Shown: positions 61,328 to 64,000 of the stretch, piece after piece
How positions within the stretch are numbered: the first letter of the stretch is position 1
Layout of the letters: each line of letters starts with the position of its first letter
Assembly: GCA_047600805.1 (NCBI GenBank)
Contig: JASGKG010000001.1
Span: forward strand, 4,650,001-4,714,000
Direction of reading: 5' to 3'
DNA length: 64,000 nucleotides
DNA from: JADKHC01 sp047600805
Lineage (GTDB): Bacteria; Verrucomicrobiota; Verrucomicrobiia; Opitutales; Opitutaceae
Program-made: the position numbers and the translations under genes
Notes under the pieces: generated by a model
What the model saw: only the letters and a program-made list of their open reading frames with translations
Database searches by the model: none
Told to the model about the DNA's origin: nothing

Positions 61328-64000
61328 TTAATTAATCATGAACGAGCTAGATAATAACGCTAGTTCCTCCTTCGAAAGGGCGGAATTCCAAATGGTGAAA
61401 TTGCGGATTTCACCTTCGAAACGCCGTTCGTTATCCCAAGGATCAAGAGGAGCCAGGCGAACTACAGCCTCGTCCTTCTCTAAGTTAATCTCTGTGGAGC
61501 CAATCTTTTTGCCATCGGCAAAAAGCTGCAGGGTGGTACCGTCGTAAACAGCTGTGAGCATCTGCCAGCGGTTGAGCGTGAGCGGCTCGATTGTGTCGAG
61601 TTCGGCTTCTCGTGACCAGAAATGGAGGCCGTTGGCGAATAAAGCGAGATAGCGACCGGTTTCTTTTGGACTTTTGGCTTCACAGTGTCCAAAGCCAGCG
61701 ATCAGCGTGCGATTAGCGGGCATCTGTGTGGCGCGAACAAATAAGTTCATCGTCCATGGCTGACCTTTTTCGACCGGCAGGTTCGGCACCTTGATTTCAG
61801 TATTTTGACCCACTGAAAGTTCGGGATGCTGGTACACAGGAGCGGTGCTGCGCACAGAAATGGTTCGGGTTTTCAGGCTGTTTGCTACAGGTGCTGCGTC
61901 TTTTATTCCCCTCACGGTGAGTTGAGTTGCCGGATCTGTGAAGGGCGTTTTGAGCGTGAGCAGCGCGCTGGTTCCGTCTTCCGCGAGGGTTGCTCCGATC
62001 ACGGAGGCATTCTTATCGAAAGTATAATTCGACGCGGTTTCTGCAGATTGCTTGTCTACTGGTTCTGAAAAAGCGACGCGAACGGTGCTCACGCCGAGGC
62101 AAGCAACGGCGGATTCGATTTTAGGCTGAGTGGTATCGTTGATCTCGAACGTCGCTGTCGCTACAGGCCCGGGGAGACCGGCAGCATCGAGCGCTGTGGC
62201 TTTAATGGTTGTAGTGCGATGCAGACTTAGCGGTTTTTTATAGATAGGTGAAGAAGGTATGGGATCACTGCCGTCGATGGTATAACGAATTCCATCTTCG
62301 TGCCAATAGAGTGGAGTGCCGATTTTGACCTGAGTGGAGTCTGCAAACTGACCTCCATTCGGCGTCAATTTAGGCGCGTTATTGGCGTGGTTTTCCAATG
62401 TGTCATAAAGCGGTATTGCCGGACGTGCGCTGTCATGTGTGTCGCTAGCGAGTGTTATAGCGAAAATGCGGATCTTGGGATTGTTGGGCAAAGTGAAGGT
62501 TTTGGCTCCGGCAGGTAGGTCGAGCGCGTATTTAAACAAATAGCTATAGCGGTAATGTTCGTTGCCGGTGGGAGCGTGGCGATGCGAACAATACCAAGCA
62601 ATTGTATCACGTTTTATATAACCAGGAGTCAGGCCCTCGAAATCATAGATCCACGAGAACACTATTTCTGGAACATTGCCACGCCAGAGCCGGTTATCCC
62701 ATTGACCGACGTAGCCGCTCCAATCCTGCACATTCAGGTCGAACGCATGGCTATCGATAGCGAAGCGCGCGGATGTTTCGCCGTCGGAGGCGGCAAGAAA
62801 GTAGAGGCGATTGAAATTTCCAGCAGGTAGGGCGATGGTTTGCCCACGTGCGGCGAGCGCGTTGTATTGACCGTCGGCAACGGAGCCCACTTTGAAGGAG
62901 ATGCCTTCGCTCACTATCGGATTAGGAAGTTGTTCGGCAGGATACGTGCAGCCTTCTGCGTTGAAGCGTCCGTCTTTGCGATTGGAGTCATTGCTAACGA
63001 CGTCTTCATCGAAGGTGAGCGCGACAGCGGTCGATTTTGGTTCTTCCAAGTGAGTTGATGGTGCAGCGAGCTTGAGCGCAAATGCTCGGAGCGAATAGTG
63101 GCCGATATCGAATTCGAGTGTTCCATTCGAAAGTTTTGCCTCGCCTAGCGGTCGTTCTTGTCCGTCGACCTCGCGAGCTGCGACAATCGGGACGGCTGCA
63201 TTGAGGCGAACGCCGGTAGCGGATGTTCCGGTGAGTTCTTTGAGGCGGATCACTACGTCGTTGCTGTCTTCAGCTTTCTTTACGGCAGCGATAGAAACTC
63301 CGCTGTGAGTGACGGTGAAGAGGGAAAGTGTGCGGCCGAGTGTACCGGGATGCGCAATCGTTTGAAACGCCTGAAGTGGTTGGTTGACGCGAGCTGCGAT
63401 CCAGGGAATTTGTGCGCTTTGCCAACTGCCTGCGTGCGACGCGACTGCGTAGAGCATTTCATGGCGACCGAAATCTTGTACGGCTTGATCTTGAAATCTG
63501 TTTCTAACGCCTGGCGTATAGAGTAATGTAAGACGCAAGGTACTGTCGTCGGGTTTGTCCGAACCATATTTGCAATCGTTGATCACCGAGACACCGAAAC
63601 TGTTGTCAGGCGTGCTGAGGTCGAACCACTGATGTTGCGGAACTTCGTACTTTTTCGGATCGTTATTGCCGCGTTGAAGCGTGCCTATTTGCGAATCGTA
63701 GGTAGCAACTGGGTTGGCAAAGCTAAAGCGAAAGGCCGCTTTTAAGCTGGACTCGCGTGTCTGCCAATCGATGCGGGTTAAAAATTCGAGGCGATCTCCC
63801 GCCCCGCCATTCGCAAGACGTAGCGTTTGGACAAAGCGTGAGCCTTCCGAATCGCGTTCGATTTCAAGCGCTACGCGGACAGGGCCATTCTCGACAATTT
63901 TAATTTTTGCGGGACCGCCGACATGCGCGTAAGCGGGCTTTTGCCGGTCCGTCCAATCCATGTTCCACGCTGGGTAAAGCTCAGGCTTCTCATATTGGAA
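61328..64000 (-). CDS. C-terminal part of a multidomain GH38 alpha-mannosidase (partial, runs off right edge)
   Basis: The minus-strand frame is open from the window edge for at least 890 residues, so the start and catalytic domain lie outside. The first about 320 residues are the GH38 C-terminal beta-sandwich (RIDWQTRESSLKAAFRFSFA, PQHQWFDLSTPDNSFGVSVI, TLLYTPGVRNRF). A second beta domain follows (about 320-530), then a chitobiase/CHB_HEX-type domain (about 560-620, YTIDGSDPIPSSPIYKKPLS), a Big_5-like domain (TVRVAFSEPVDKQSAETASN) and a C-terminal LamG/concanavalin-like domain (about 725-890). The added domains suggest an extracellular or surface form, unlike the GH38 at 37.6 kb. The HupE gene follows after 22 bp. 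Confidence 0.85.
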   Translation of the reverse strand, partial: FQYEKPELYPAWNMDWTDRQKPAYAHVGGPAKIKIVENGPVRVALEIERDSEGSRFVQTLRLANGGAGDRLEFLTRIDWQTRESSLKAAFRFSFANPVATYDSQIGTLQRGNNDPKKYEVPQHQWFDLSTPDNSFGVSVINDCKYGSDKPDDSTLRLTLLYTPGVRNRFQDQAVQDFGRHEMLYAVASHAGSWQSAQIPWIAARVNQPLQAFQTIAHPGTLGRTLSLFTVTHSGVSIAAVKKAEDSNDVVIRLKELTGTSATGVRLNAAVPIVAAREVDGQERPLGEAKLSNGTLEFDIGHYSLRAFALKLAAPSTHLEEPKSTAVALTFDEDVVSNDSNRKDGRFNAEGCTYPAEQLPNPIVSEGISFKVGSVADGQYNALAARGQTIALPAGNFNRLYFLAASDGETSARFAIDSHAFDLNVQDWSGYVGQWDNRLWRGNVPEIVFSWIYDFEGLTPGYIKRDTIAWYCSHRHAPTGNEHYRYSYLFKYALDLPAGAKTFTLPNNPKIRIFAITLASDTHDSARPAIPLYDTLENHANNAPKLTPNGGQFADSTQVKIGTPLYWHEDGIRYTIDGSDPIPSSPIYKKPLSLHRTTTIKATALDAAGLPGPVATATFEINDTTQPKIESAVACLGVSTVRVAFSEPVDKQSAETASNYTFDKNASVIGATLAEDGTSALLTLKTPFTDPATQLTVRGIKDAAPVANSLKTRTISVRSTAPVYQHPELSVGQNTEIKVPNLPVEKGQPWTMNLFVRATQMPANRTLIAGFGHCEAKSPKETGRYLALFANGLHFWSREAELDTIEPLTLNRWQMLTAVYDGTTLQLFADGKKIGSTEINLEKDEAVVRLAPLDPWDNERRFEGEIRNFTIWNSALSKEELALLSSSFMIN

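Overview
The window looks like chromosomal DNA of a Gram-negative polysaccharide degrader, most likely a verrucomicrobium of the Opitutaceae type (inference). The reasons are large TonB-dependent receptors without SusD partners, GntR-type regulators with a sugar-binding-protein-like C-terminus, GPH/MFS sugar transporters, weak or absent Shine-Dalgarno sequences at many starts, and a helical-repeat protein with the short degenerate repeats common in Verrucomicrobia. No rRNA, tRNA, CRISPR array, transposase or integrase was recognised.

Layout. (1) About 1-10 kb is an accessory, mobile-element-like block. A tightly overlapping + strand operon encodes the tail of a VirB6/TrbL-like protein, a small protein, VirB8-, VirB9- and VirB10-like proteins, a lipoprotein, a stand-alone ClpB-D2-like AAA+ ATPase and a LuxR-type protein with a degenerate receiver. 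Small minus-strand genes typical of integrative elements follow, separated by strong terminators. Then come a hipB-hipA toxin-antitoxin pair with palindromic operators, an unknown protein and an excisionase-like HTH protein. (2) About 10.6-64 kb is one long carbohydrate-utilisation region with regulators and transporters interspersed.

The carbohydrate region encodes three secreted GH5 enzymes (13.8, 50.9 and 55.2 kb), a cytoplasmic GH2 beta-glucuronidase (uidA-like) with a GPH symporter, and a GH3 beta-glucosidase with a PA14 insert. It also holds a secreted alginate-lyase-like/beta-helix fusion, a GH88 unsaturated glucuronyl hydrolase, two GH38 alpha-mannosidases, a GH130 protein, a GH43-like propeller protein and a PF12831-type FAD oxidoreductase. 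Import and sensing are covered by three TonB receptors, a TonB C-terminal-domain protein, an ExuT-like transporter, an unusual 840-residue MFS protein, a chemoreceptor, a PAS histidine kinase, two paralogous GntR-type regulators and an AraC regulator.

Together the enzymes fit stepwise breakdown of a polymer holding a beta-glucan-like backbone, glucuronic acid and mannose. Xanthan, or a xanthan-like or glucuronomannan gum, is the best single guess, but this is inference from enzyme families. A shared 22-nt element with the core AGCATTGACATA lies upstream of two TonB receptors, the lyase and the sensor operon. A weaker copy precedes one GH5 gene. This suggests a common regulon.
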